A DNA stretch of 64,000 nt from VYFG01 sp965248685 (GTDB lineage Bacteria; Pseudomonadota; Gammaproteobacteria; Arenicellales; Poriferihabitantaceae): the NCBI GenBank assembly GCA_965248685.1, contig CBDFKC010000003.1:2604001-2668000 (forward strand), read 5' to 3'. This document shows, one piece after another, positions 35,456-44,720 of the stretch. The notes under the pieces are model-generated. The model had not been told where the DNA came from and ran no database searches. It saw nothing but the letters and a program-made list of their open reading frames with translations. Each line of letters opens with the position of its first letter. The stretch's first letter is position 1. Position numbers and translations under genes: made by a program.

Positions 35456-37126
35456 ATGTCTGGGTATTACGATCTGGGTAACCACAAGAGAGCCGTTTCA
35501 ACCGAGGATTCCCAGGCTCAAATTTGGTTCGACCGCGGCCTCGTCTGGATATACGGGTTTGATTTCGAGATGGCCAGGCGTTGTTTTACCGAGGCTATAG
35601 AACTTGACGACAGCTGCGCCATGTTCCACTGGGGGCTCTCCTATGCGTCTGGTTGTTATTACAACAAGCCCTGGCAACGCATGCAACAAGATGAACTGGT
35701 CGAGAAACTGGCAGCATCCTATGATGCTTCCCGCGCGGCGCTGGCTAGACTCGATTCGGCGACACCAGTAGAGGCGGCGCTGGTCAATGCTCTGGTGCCG
35801 CGCTATCAATCCCGGGAAGTCGTCAACGATGACACTTTTCATCTCTGGGATGATGCCTATGCAGATGCGATGCGCAAAGTCTATCTGGATTTTTCCGACG
35901 ATGATGATATATGCGCCTTGCACGCCGAAGCGTTGATGTGTCGGACACCCTGGGCCTTATGGAATCTTCGGACGGGTGAGCCGTCCACCGGCGCGTCCAC
36001 CGATGAGGCGGTCATGGTACTCGAAACGGCCATGGCGAGAATCGAAAAATCTGGCGGCGAACCCCATCCAGGAATACTGCATATGTATATCCACGTTATG
36101 GAAATGTCCCCGTTTCCCGAACGCTCTCTGCGCGCTTGTGATGCCTTGCGGGAATTGGTTCCTGGCTCAGGACACCTGTGCCATATGCCTTCACATATTG
36201 ACGTTCGTTGTGGCAATTATCATGATGCAGTGGTCGCCAATACCCGGGCGATAGCCGCAGACCGGGTGTATCTCGGTAAAGAAGGCGCGATCAATTTTCA
36301 TACCTTATCCCGGATTCACAACTTTCACCTGAAACTTTACGCGGCGCTTTTTCTCGGTCAATACAAGACTGCGCTGGAGGCGGCCGAGGAGCTGGCGGAA
36401 ACTACACCGGAAAAATTACTGCGAATAGAAAATCCAGCCATGGCAGACTGGATGGAAGGATATATCGCAATGAAGGCCCATGTGTATATCAGGTTTGGCA
36501 AATGGCAGCTGATTATCGATGAACCTCTGCCTGCAGATCAGCAACTATATTGCGTTACCACGGCAATATGGCATTATGCGAAAACCATCGCCCATGCTGC
36601 CAGTGGCGATGTTGCCGGGGCGGAAAAACAGCGGGAGCTATTCTATGCCGCCCAATCAAAGGTACCAGCAAGCCGGTATTTTTTTAATAATACCTGTGTT
36701 GACGTTCTACAAGTAGCAGAGCAAATGCTGAAGGGAGAAGTGGAATACCGCAAGCAAAATTATCCAGAAGCTTTCGCTTACTTGCAGGCGGCGGCCGACC
36801 TTGATGATAATCTTAAATACGATGAGCCCTGGGGTTGGATGCAACCCGCCCGCCACGCCCTCGGCGCGCTTTTATTGGAGCAAAACCGCATAGAAGAGGC
36901 TGAGCAGGTATACAAGGCTGATCTTGGTTTGAATGATACGTTGGTTAGTACCTCTCAACACCGGGACAACCTGTGGAGTTTGCATGGCTATGTGGAATGT
37001 CTGGAACGCCTGGGGAAAACTGAACAGGCAATACAAATGAAGCCTCGGCTCAGCCTTGCATTGGCCCGCGCCGACGTTAAGGTTACCGCTTCATGTTTTT
37101 GTCGGATGGAGCATGGCTGCTGTTAG
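35456..37126 (+). CDS. TPR-repeat protein
   Basis: A 556-residue protein with degenerate tetratricopeptide repeats, e.g. WFDRGLVWIYGFDFEMARRCF near 25 (TPR), FHLKLYAALFLGQYKTALEAA near 285, and ALGALLLEQNRIEEAEQVYK near 470. A cysteine-rich tail (SCFCRMEHGCC) ends the protein. AAGAGG before the ATG supports the start. No signal peptide. It is followed by the BBOX-like gene after 15 bases, suggesting co-expression. Function unknown. Confidence 0.75.
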   Translation: MSGYYDLGNHKRAVSTEDSQAQIWFDRGLVWIYGFDFEMARRCFTEAIELDDSCAMFHWGLSYASGCYYNKPWQRMQQDELVEKLAASYDASRAALARLDSATPVEAALVNALVPRYQSREVVNDDTFHLWDDAYADAMRKVYLDFSDDDDICALHAEALMCRTPWALWNLRTGEPSTGASTDEAVMVLETAMARIEKSGGEPHPGILHMYIHVMEMSPFPERSLRACDALRELVPGSGHLCHMPSHIDVRCGNYHDAVVANTRAIAADRVYLGKEGAINFHTLSRIHNFHLKLYAALFLGQYKTALEAAEELAETTPEKLLRIENPAMADWMEGYIAMKAHVYIRFGKWQLIIDEPLPADQQLYCVTTAIWHYAKTIAHAASGDVAGAEKQRELFYAAQSKVPASRYFFNNTCVDVLQVAEQMLKGEVEYRKQNYPEAFAYLQAAADLDDNLKYDEPWGWMQPARHALGALLLEQNRIEEAEQVYKADLGLNDTLVSTSQHRDNLWSLHGYVECLERLGKTEQAIQMKPRLSLALARADVKVTASCFCRMEHGCC

Positions 37127-37141
37127 CCTGCCAAGCAATCC

Positions 37142-38344
37142 GTGAACCAACAAGACAAGTATTCGATTAGACAAATAGAATGGCGCGACCATCGTCTGGT
37201 CGTCTCCTGGGGAGATGGTCACCTTAGTCGTTTCCACGCAAGCTGGCTGCGTCATGGCCTGTATTTTCCGGCGTTTCCGAATCGGGTCAATGGCGGCGAA
37301 GAAACTTATCAGATGATTGACCCTTTATCGCTGTTTCCTGAAAAACTGGAAATGTCTGTTGCCGGTACGGTGGAGATTCAGTGGAGTCCCGACGACCATC
37401 AGCAGTCATTTGAACCCAGCTGGTTGCGAGATCGCTGCTATTCAACCCGGGCCCGCAAGCAGCGCAAGAGGTTGGTTTGCCATTGGAATGGCGAAATCAT
37501 TGAAAATCTGCCGACCATTGAATTTGAATGCGCCAGAAACGACGATACCAAACGGTTAGATTTATTCTGCATGGTTTTGGATTTCGGATTTTGTCTAGTG
37601 CGCTCGGTGCCTCCTGACCCTGATGGGGTTTTGCAGCTAGCTGATCTATTCGGTATATCCCGAACTTCTCCTTATGCCAGCTCCAGTGGAGATCAACGGG
37701 TAGAAGATATTAAACTTGACCCGGAGTTGTTGGTGAACACTGGTAAGTCGGAATTCCTCGGTCCCCATACCGATACGGTCTGGCGCCAGGCCAATTCCGG
37801 TCTGATTCTATTGCATTGCTTGCAGGCAGAAGCACGCGGTGGTGAGACGTTGCTGGTGGATGGGTTTAATGTGGCACACCATTTACGCCAACAGCATCCC
37901 GCTGCCTTTAAATTATTATCGAGCCAACCACTAAATTTCTTTGCCAGCGTCAAAAATGGTGATGAGTGGCGATCCAGCGGGAAAATTGTCAGCTGTGATG
38001 AGGATGGAGAAATTGTAGGCTTTCGCTACAGTGATCAATCCATGAGACCACTGGATATTGACGCAGACAAAATTGATCAAGCCTATTCTGCATTGGGTAA
38101 ATTGCAAGCCATCCTCTATGACCAGTCGTTTTGGGTCCGCCGACGTCTCCAGCCAGGAGAAGTTATTGTGACCGACAATCATCGTGTGCTGCATGGTCGA
38201 AGCAGATTCGATACTGGATCAGGTATGCGGCACTTGCAGACCTGTAACGTGGAGCGTGACCATTTTCATATCAACTATCGACACCTGGCCAAAAAACTGA
38301 ATTGTTCTGACTGGGACCAAATTCTACCCAGTGGGGCTGTTTGA
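37142..38344 (+). CDS. Gamma-butyrobetaine/trimethyllysine dioxygenase-like Fe(II)/2OG oxygenase
   Basis: A 400-residue TauD-fold oxygenase with an N-terminal BBOX-type domain (DUF971-like, about 1-115). HTD at 209-211 and the distal histidine in VLHGRSRF at 351 are iron ligands. The region LGPHTDTVWRQANSGLILLH and VDGFNV closely parallels human gamma-butyrobetaine hydroxylase. In that family the N-terminal zinc site uses cysteines in the LRDNCPC-type segment; here the segment reads LRHGLYFPAFP with none. Start is GTG at 37142. It likely hydroxylates gamma-butyrobetaine or a related quaternary amine, giving a second link to carnitine. Confidence 0.8.
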   Translation: MNQQDKYSIRQIEWRDHRLVVSWGDGHLSRFHASWLRHGLYFPAFPNRVNGGEETYQMIDPLSLFPEKLEMSVAGTVEIQWSPDDHQQSFEPSWLRDRCYSTRARKQRKRLVCHWNGEIIENLPTIEFECARNDDTKRLDLFCMVLDFGFCLVRSVPPDPDGVLQLADLFGISRTSPYASSSGDQRVEDIKLDPELLVNTGKSEFLGPHTDTVWRQANSGLILLHCLQAEARGGETLLVDGFNVAHHLRQQHPAAFKLLSSQPLNFFASVKNGDEWRSSGKIVSCDEDGEIVGFRYSDQSMRPLDIDADKIDQAYSALGKLQAILYDQSFWVRRRLQPGEVIVTDNHRVLHGRSRFDTGSGMRHLQTCNVERDHFHINYRHLAKKLNCSDWDQILPSGAV

Positions 38345-38496
38345 TCTTTTGTGGCAGTAATTATTTATCGATCTGCTATCGATCGATGATTGACACGACA
38401 TCCCACCAGGTATTTAATTAATACGGGCTTTAAAACCCTGCGGGCGTAATCGGTCGATGCCTGAACTAATTTTACCGATGAACAGAGGTTAATAGA

Positions 38497-40146
38497 TTGA
38501 CTCTAGATTCAACATACTCCTTGGTCAGCGCTACCGAGCTGGGCGCAATGCTTGAAGATGGAAACGAGATTGCTCTACTAGATGTCCGGGAGGTTGGTGA
38601 TTTTTCCCGGGGGCATTTATGGCTGGCTAACTATCTGCCATTGTCAGGACTGGAGTTAAATATACGGCGATTCGTTCCACGAGCTCAAACCCGGGTAGTT
38701 TTGTGCGATCAGAATGACGGCATCGCCAACCGTGCCGCACACACCATGGCATCCATGGGATACACGGACTTGTCAATTCTGGACGGCGGGATACAAGGCT
38801 GGCTCGCTGCAGGAAATAATTTGATTGATGGAAACTATGTAATTGCCCATGCCTTTGGTTACTTTATCGAACAAATTTATCAAACACCGATTATCACTGC
38901 TCGGCAGTTAATGGAAAAGCAGGCGGCGGGGGAGGATATAGTGGTTATTGATGCCCGGGCCGAGAGCGACTATCTGACCAGCAGTTTACCCGATGCGATT
39001 AGCGTTCCGGCTGCTGAAGTGGCTCGTCGGATACCTGATCTGGTGACCAATGATGATACCCAGGTTGTGGTTCATTGCGCTGGCATTACCCGGGCAGCAC
39101 TCGGCGCCCAGGGTGTGATTAACTGCGGTATTAAAAACCCAGTGTATTCGCTTCGAGACGGTACCCGGGGTTGGTATTTAGCGGGTGGGGAACTTGCCAG
39201 CGATCAATCGGTTAGGCAACCTCAACCTTCTCCTTCGGCAAAGGCGTTTTGTGGATTCTCACGCCAGCAGCTTTGCAAAAAATTTGACTTCAATTACATC
39301 AGCATTAATAAGCTTACTGAGTGGCGGGCCCAGAACAGCGATCGCACTTGCTATTTAATTGATGTGCGTAGTCAAGAGGAGTTTCTTGACGGCCATTATC
39401 CTGGCGCTATCTGGGTCCCTGGCGGAGAGCTGGTTGGCATGACAATCGATCATATTGCCACCAGAAATGCACGTCTATGTTTGTTCGCCGATGAAGATTG
39501 TACCCGCGCCGAAATAACGGCGAGTTGGATGTTTCAGCAACAATGGTCTGACGTCGTCATCGTGTCAGACTGGAAAACCGGGGTTACACTGGCCACAGGC
39601 CAAGAACCGGCCTACTACCCGGAAATTGATGAGTTTAGTTGTCCTGTGATTTCACTTGACCAATTGGCCACTGATCACGGAAATAGCGGTATTGCGGTAT
39701 TGGAAATTGGCTCCAGTGAGAGCTATCGGAAACAGCATATCCCAGGAGCGATTTGGATTTCCCGGACGCAATTACCGCAGCATATTGAAAAGTTGAATAA
39801 GGTAACTTGTGTGATTGTTACCAGCAACGATGCCCGGCTGGCAAAGCTTGCCGCCAGAGATATAGTGAAGAATGTGCAAGTGCCGGTAAAAATCTTTCCA
39901 GGCGGAACCGACGCCTGGTTAGCTGCTGGTTTTGAAATAGCAACAGGACTGGAAAAAATCTGGGGGCATATAGATGATGTGGAGCAAAACGCCATGGATT
40001 CCACAATTGATAACAGAGAAGAAATTTGCCACGGACACCGTCAGGGAATCGCCTGGCGCAATGGACTGTATCCTCAACACCAACAGCATAGGAAGCACGA
40101 ACGGTCGATCGATTTCGCGGTACCTTCCTTTGTCAGGTCCGGTTAG
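38497..40146 (+). CDS. Four-domain rhodanese-like protein
   Basis: A 549-residue cytoplasmic protein of four tandem rhodanese domains (about 8-110, 130-235, 270-370, 385-485). Domains 1 and 2 keep the loop cysteine (VVLCDQND; VVHCAGITR). Domains 3 and 4 have Ala and Thr instead (LFADEDCTRA; VIVTSNDARL), so they are probably structural. It would move sulfane sulfur between thiols. Start is TTG at 38497 with AGAGG upstream. The last 50 residues are basic and differ from usual endings. Nearby sulfonate genes are suggestive, but the link is unproven. Confidence 0.78.
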   Translation: MTLDSTYSLVSATELGAMLEDGNEIALLDVREVGDFSRGHLWLANYLPLSGLELNIRRFVPRAQTRVVLCDQNDGIANRAAHTMASMGYTDLSILDGGIQGWLAAGNNLIDGNYVIAHAFGYFIEQIYQTPIITARQLMEKQAAGEDIVVIDARAESDYLTSSLPDAISVPAAEVARRIPDLVTNDDTQVVVHCAGITRAALGAQGVINCGIKNPVYSLRDGTRGWYLAGGELASDQSVRQPQPSPSAKAFCGFSRQQLCKKFDFNYISINKLTEWRAQNSDRTCYLIDVRSQEEFLDGHYPGAIWVPGGELVGMTIDHIATRNARLCLFADEDCTRAEITASWMFQQQWSDVVIVSDWKTGVTLATGQEPAYYPEIDEFSCPVISLDQLATDHGNSGIAVLEIGSSESYRKQHIPGAIWISRTQLPQHIEKLNKVTCVIVTSNDARLAKLAARDIVKNVQVPVKIFPGGTDAWLAAGFEIATGLEKIWGHIDDVEQNAMDSTIDNREEICHGHRQGIAWRNGLYPQHQQHRKHERSIDFAVPSFVRSG

Positions 40147-40279
40147 ATTTGTTCAGAGTTAAATTGCCACGACGCCAAATAGCTTAATACCTTTTACTTT
40201 AGCCTTTTGTTTATTCCTTAACACTAATGCAGTTTTTTACCGTTACGCCTACAATCGTAGTTTTGGCGGAAGCAGTGGT

Positions 40280-41167
40280 GTGAATATTAGTTTTATTGGC
40301 ATTGGGGTTATGGGCAGTCCGATGGCGCAGAACCTGGTCACAAACAGTGGCCATAAGGTCACAGTCTTTGATATCGACTCGAATCGGATACAACAACTGG
40401 AGACCATTGGGGGGATTAGTGCTAACTCTATTGCTCACGCGGTAAAATCCGCCGATATCGTAATGACGTCCCTGCCAGGACCAGAGCAGATTGAACGGGT
40501 TGCGTTTGCCCCCGACGGCCTGGTAGCAAATATATCTCCGGGTGCGGTCTGGATCGATTTGAGTACCAATAATCTCGACCTCTGTCAGAAAATCTTAAAA
40601 GCTTCTTTGGAGACGGGTTTTGAATTTCTCGATTCGCCGGTTTCGGGAGGAGACGAAGGCGCTCGTGCTGGAAGCCTGACGATAATGGTCGGCGGCGAAT
40701 CCCAGATATTTGACAAATACCTACCGATTCTGAAGATAATAGGTTCGAACATTACCCTGCTTGGTTCAGGTGGCGCAGGCTATGCGGCTAAAATTTCCCA
40801 GGTGGTTCTTTGCTACCTGCATTCCCTGGCTTTGTCTGAAGCGTTGATGCTGGGTATAAAGGGCGGCGTTGACCCTGGGCAAATGCTTAAGATTGTCCAG
40901 AACAGTACCGGCGCCAGCTATGTCGCAAATCGTTATGGTCCTCCGATTCTCAATGGCGACTATGATCCATCGTTTACCCTGGGATTGGCACTGAAAGATT
41001 TAAAACTGGCCCAACAGATGGCGAAGGATCTGGAAATATCTCTGCCAATGTGTGATCTCACAACGGCGACCTATGCCCGTGCGGTGGAAGAATTTGGTTT
41101 TGAATCTAATCATTTAAAAGCAGTGCGCTTGCTTGAGCAAGATAACAATACCTATTTACGGGGTTAG
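40280..41167 (+). CDS. 3-hydroxyisobutyrate dehydrogenase-family oxidoreductase
   Basis: A 295-residue NAD-dependent beta-hydroxyacid dehydrogenase with the dinucleotide loop GIGVMGSPMAQN at residues 7-18, DSPVSGGDEGARAGSL near 118, and catalytic lysine in GYAAKISQ near 170. Start GTG at 40280. It can be tartronate-semialdehyde reductase or HibDH; the sequence does not decide. It precedes a class II aldolase by 49 bases. That pairing also occurs in threonate/erythronate-type sugar acid pathways, but no kinase is found here. Confidence 0.8.
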   Translation: MNISFIGIGVMGSPMAQNLVTNSGHKVTVFDIDSNRIQQLETIGGISANSIAHAVKSADIVMTSLPGPEQIERVAFAPDGLVANISPGAVWIDLSTNNLDLCQKILKASLETGFEFLDSPVSGGDEGARAGSLTIMVGGESQIFDKYLPILKIIGSNITLLGSGGAGYAAKISQVVLCYLHSLALSEALMLGIKGGVDPGQMLKIVQNSTGASYVANRYGPPILNGDYDPSFTLGLALKDLKLAQQMAKDLEISLPMCDLTTATYARAVEEFGFESNHLKAVRLLEQDNNTYLRG

Positions 41168-41216
41168 CTTTGTTTTTTGACTCCAGTCAATAATTTCAAT
41201 TAGTTTGAGGTGTAGC

Positions 41217-41987
41217 ATGAATAAAGAAGTCAGGTCAGAAGATTTCGTTAATATTGATGGCGCCGTTGCAGCCAGTGACGCCGAGCGGGCGGTGCGGGTT
41301 GATCTTGCGGCGATGTTCAGGTTGACTCATTTGATGGGCTGGGACGATACGGTTTGGAATCATATTACCGCCCGGGTTCCCGGAACCGAACATACGTTTT
41401 TGATGCATCGATTCGGTTTATTGTATGAAGAAGTTACCGCGTCAAATCTGATTAAGGTGGATGAGCATGGCAACGTGCTGGAAGGTCCACCCGATGTCAA
41501 CACGGCGGGATTCGTCATTCACAGTGCGGTGCATTTGTATCATCCCCATAATAAGTATGTATTTCACGCCCATCCACCATCGGCGCTGGCGGCCACAGCG
41601 TTTAAGCAAATTCCTTTTTGGGTACAGGATTCGTCAATGCTATACGGCAAAATTGGATATCATGATTGGGAGGGTTTATCCCTGGACCTTGACGAGCGGT
41701 TTCGGATTGCCGAAAATTTAGGAGACAATAAGGTTCTGGTGATGAGAAATCATGGCTTTGTAACCGTGGGTGCCACCGCTGGTGAAGCATTTATGAATAT
41801 GTACTATACGATTCGCCTATGCGAAGTCGCAGTACAGGCTCAGGGGGCCGGGGTCGAGCTCAACAAAGCCGATTCGGCGTTATGGGAAATGTCGTGTAAG
41901 CAATATGAAACATTTTCCCCGGGACAGTACGAATGGGAAGCACTGAAGCGTCGCTGTGACAAAGCGGACCCATCTTATAAAAACTAG
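41217..41987 (+). CDS. Class II aldolase/adducin family protein
   Basis: A 256-residue class II aldolase-fold protein. The metal-binding histidines appear in FHAHPPSA near 120 and MRNHGFV near 177, with an HITARVPGTEHTFLMH segment near 50. The family performs zinc-dependent retro-aldol or decarboxylation chemistry. The ATG at 41217 has GAGGTGTAG upstream; an upstream TTG at 41205 is in frame but lacks a site. It follows the beta-hydroxyacid dehydrogenase. A homologue lies at 46.4 kb with the same overall layout. Confidence 0.8.
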   Translation: MNKEVRSEDFVNIDGAVAASDAERAVRVDLAAMFRLTHLMGWDDTVWNHITARVPGTEHTFLMHRFGLLYEEVTASNLIKVDEHGNVLEGPPDVNTAGFVIHSAVHLYHPHNKYVFHAHPPSALAATAFKQIPFWVQDSSMLYGKIGYHDWEGLSLDLDERFRIAENLGDNKVLVMRNHGFVTVGATAGEAFMNMYYTIRLCEVAVQAQGAGVELNKADSALWEMSCKQYETFSPGQYEWEALKRRCDKADPSYKN

Positions 41988-42228
41988 CGAGGTCAAGGCG
42001 TTGACTTCATGTTATGACATTCCTGTCTCTACGCATATTTTTACCGAGCATAGTATTTGCATTGCGGCAGTTGAGCCAAATTGTATTTCGGTAGAGCATA
42101 TGCCCTGGTTTAATCCGTTGTTCAATGAGTCGATGGAAATTGAGGACGGCAATCTTAAGGTTCCCAATCGACCCGGCACCGGATTTACTTTTGATCATTC
42201 CGCAATTGCTGGTCTGACTAAGCTATAG
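41988..42228 (+). pseudogene. C-terminal fragment of an enolase-superfamily gene
   Basis: From 42001, the frame encodes IPVSTHIFTEHSICIAAVEP, ISVEHMPWF and RPGTGFTFD, the C-terminus of mandelate racemase/muconate lactonizing enzyme-type proteins. About 75 residues remain out of more than 350. The upstream part is absent and replaced by the aldolase gene, whose stop at 41987 lies within the same frame's start. It is read as a relic with no likely product. Confidence 0.7.
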
Positions 42229-42263
42229 AATTATTCGGGGTTTTTTTTGGGTATCCGATTGGC

Positions 42264-44099
42264 ATGAATATTCTGGGAATCTCTGCGTACTACCACGATA
42301 GTGCGGCGGCGCTGATTTCCGATGGTGTGATTGTGGCGGCAGCGCAGGAAGAGCGCTTCAGCCGCAAAAAACACGATCCAGGTTTCCCCGCAAATTCGAT
42401 CCGATCCTGTCTTGATCTTGCTGGGCTGGATTTTCCAGCGATTGATAAGGTCGTGTTCTACGATAAGCCTTTGCTGAAGTTTGAGCGGCTATTGGAAACC
42501 TATGTTTCTTATGCGCCCAAAGGTTTCAGTTCATTTGTTGCGGCGATGCCGGTTTGGCTTAAAGAAAAATTGTATTTGAAATCAATTTTAAAAAAAGAGT
42601 TGCGGCAAATTAGTGGTGTTAGCGCAGACCTGCCGGAACTACTGTTTTCTCAGCATCATCAATCCCATGCCGCATCGGCATTTTTCCCCAGTCCATTTCA
42701 ACAGGCTGCGGTATTGTGCATGGATGGGGTTGGAGAATGGGCTGCTACCAGCGCGTGGCTTGGTGATGGCAATAAATTAATGCCATTATGGGAAATTAAT
42801 TTCCCCCATTCCTTGGGCCTGTTGTACTCGGCATTTACCTACTTTTCCGGGTTCAAGGTAAACTCGGGAGAATATAAGTTGATGGGACTGGCACCATACG
42901 GCGAACCCAAATATGCCGATTTGATTCTGCAGCAGTTGATCGATCTTAAACCCGACGGTTCATTCCGTTTGCGTATGAAGTATTTCGATTTCGCTACCGG
43001 ACTCACTATGACCAACCGCCATTTTGCTGATTTATTTGGTCGACCACCGAGAGATCCAGAGTCCGAGATAACCCAGATGGAGATGGATATTGCATCTTCA
43101 ATTCAACTAGTTACCGAAGATATTGTATTGAAACTATCAGCCACTGTCAGATCCGAAACTGGCTGCAAGAATCTCTGTCTCGCTGGTGGAGTAGGGCTAA
43201 ATTGTGTTGCCAACGGGCGTCTGATGCGGGAAGGGCCATTTGATGATATCTGGATTCAGCCAGCAGCGGGAGACGCTGGCGGTGCTATCGGGGCGGCGTT
43301 AGCTGTTTGGCATCAGCACCTTAATCAGCCCCGCATTGTGAGTGGAACAGATAGCATGCAGGGAGGCTATCTCGGCCCGGCATTCGATCAATCCAGTATC
43401 GATCAGACATTGGATGAATTAGGGGCCTGCTATAAAAACCTGGATGATCAGCCGTTGTTTGAAGAAATCGCTCACCATCTTGATGCGGGAAAAGTTGTTG
43501 GGTGGTTCCAGGGTCGGATGGAGTTCGGTCCCAGGGCGCTGGGCGGGCGTTCTATTCTAGGGGACCCGCGTAATCAGGCTATGCAGTCTGTGATGAATCT
43601 TAAGATCAAATACCGAGAGTCATTTCGGCCATTTGCACCGGCAGTGCTGGCGGAACAGGCCCGCACCGTATTCGATCTTGAGCGGGACAGTCCGTATATG
43701 ATGCTGGTGGCTGAAATTGATCCGGCATTAATAATCAATGATTTAAATACTGATCAGGATTTGTTCGGCTTGGATAAATTAAAGGTTATTCGGTCTCGTT
43801 ATCCTGCGATTACCCACGTAGATTATTCGGCCCGGATCCAAACCGTGCATGCGCAAACCAATCCGCGCTTTCATCAATTGCTCAAGGTTTTCTATGATCG
43901 AACCGATTGTCCTGCGGTAATAAATACTTCTTTCAACGTCCGTGGAGAACCTATTGTCTGTACCCCGGAGGATGCCTTCCGCTGTTTTATGCGGACCGGG
44001 ATGGACTTCCTGGTGCTTGAAAATGCTATTCTGGACAAAGCAAAACAACCCGAATGGGATAATGACGACCAATGGCAACAGGAGTTTGCTCTAGATTAG
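42264..44099 (+). CDS. O-carbamoyltransferase (NodU/CmcH/SxtI family)
   Basis: A 611-residue carbamoyltransferase that uses carbamoyl phosphate and ATP to carbamoylate a hydroxyl group. It has the N-terminal Kae1-like domain with GISAYYHDSAAAL and SQHHQSHAASAFF, plus LCLAGGVGLNC near 310 (nucleotide site), and a C-terminal YrdC-like domain with EFGPRALGGRSILGDPR near 420 and NTSFNVRGEPIVCTPEDA near 555. Downstream SxtJ- and DUF5989-like genes form the set typical of carbamoyltransferase operons. The product acceptor is unknown. The start at 42264 is preceded by a T-rich tract. Confidence 0.88.
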   Translation: MNILGISAYYHDSAAALISDGVIVAAAQEERFSRKKHDPGFPANSIRSCLDLAGLDFPAIDKVVFYDKPLLKFERLLETYVSYAPKGFSSFVAAMPVWLKEKLYLKSILKKELRQISGVSADLPELLFSQHHQSHAASAFFPSPFQQAAVLCMDGVGEWAATSAWLGDGNKLMPLWEINFPHSLGLLYSAFTYFSGFKVNSGEYKLMGLAPYGEPKYADLILQQLIDLKPDGSFRLRMKYFDFATGLTMTNRHFADLFGRPPRDPESEITQMEMDIASSIQLVTEDIVLKLSATVRSETGCKNLCLAGGVGLNCVANGRLMREGPFDDIWIQPAAGDAGGAIGAALAVWHQHLNQPRIVSGTDSMQGGYLGPAFDQSSIDQTLDELGACYKNLDDQPLFEEIAHHLDAGKVVGWFQGRMEFGPRALGGRSILGDPRNQAMQSVMNLKIKYRESFRPFAPAVLAEQARTVFDLERDSPYMMLVAEIDPALIINDLNTDQDLFGLDKLKVIRSRYPAITHVDYSARIQTVHAQTNPRFHQLLKVFYDRTDCPAVINTSFNVRGEPIVCTPEDAFRCFMRTGMDFLVLENAILDKAKQPEWDNDDQWQQEFALD

Positions 44100-44114
44100 T
44101 CTTACAGCCCGACC

Positions 44115-44546
44115 ATGAAATTTAAATTCAAACCATTTTTGGGTACCGAAATTCCAGCCATTGATAGCGTTGGACTAAGACAGTTTGGATTGATATTCGG
44201 CGGGATTATTGCCACTGTATTTGGTTTGGTGGTGCCACTTCTGTTCACCCACTCTCTAGCCTGGTGGCCCTGGGTTGTCGCCACGGGGTTTCTTGTCATA
44301 AGCCTCATCAAACCCAACCTATTATCCAATTTTTACGAAATATGGATGAGATTTGGCACTATCATGAGTATGATCATGAGCCGTATTATCCTCGGGGCGG
44401 TGTTCCTGCTGGCGGTTATTCCCACCGCCCTGATACTAAAGATGAAAAGGGCGGATATACTTGGGCTAAAACTTGACGACAGTTTACAATCCTATCGCAA
44501 ACAATCTAGTCCACTGGATCCTGACCATATGAAAAAGCCGTATTAA
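44115..44546 (+). CDS. SxtJ-family membrane protein
   Basis: A 143-residue protein with two or three N-terminal helices (FGLIFGGIIATVFGLVVPLL; WWPWVVATGFLVISLI) and a further helix near 95-113, then a hydrophilic tail. The topology and motif LYxxWMRFG-like (FYEIWMRFGTIMSMIMSRI) match proteins that accompany NodU-type carbamoyltransferases, such as SxtJ of saxitoxin clusters. Function is unknown. It starts 15 bases after the carbamoyltransferase and overlaps the next gene by one base. Confidence 0.75.
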   Translation: MKFKFKPFLGTEIPAIDSVGLRQFGLIFGGIIATVFGLVVPLLFTHSLAWWPWVVATGFLVISLIKPNLLSNFYEIWMRFGTIMSMIMSRIILGAVFLLAVIPTALILKMKRADILGLKLDDSLQSYRKQSSPLDPDHMKKPY

Positions 44547-44698
44547 TGATAGAGTTTTTTAAAGATCTGTTTGGATTTATGCGAGAACGCAAAAAGTTCT
44601 GGCTGGCGCCGATCATATTGGTGCTGCTGCTGTTTGGCGCGTTGCTGGTGTTTACCCAGGGTTCTGTAGTGGCGCCATTTATCTATGCATTGTTTTAG
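44546..44698 (+). CDS. Small membrane protein, DUF5989/SxtK-like
   Basis: A 50-residue protein beginning MIEFFKDLFGFMRERKKFWL and with one hydrophobic helix (IILVLLLFGALLVFT), ending VAPFIYALF. It resembles DUF5989 members found after NodU-SxtJ, including SxtK. Its ATG overlaps the TAA of the preceding gene (TAATG), so it is translationally coupled. Too short for many ORF cutoffs, but the overlap, neighbourhood and family make it a genuine gene. Confidence 0.8.
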   Translation: MIEFFKDLFGFMRERKKFWLAPIILVLLLFGALLVFTQGSVVAPFIYALF

Positions 44699-44720
44699 AA
44701 TTAATTTTGGATTGTGATTT

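Noticed and set aside
42264..44698. A saxitoxin biosynthesis cluster
   Set aside because: There is no sxtA, sxtG or other core toxin gene; the carbamoyltransferase-SxtJ-DUF5989 set is widespread in bacteria.
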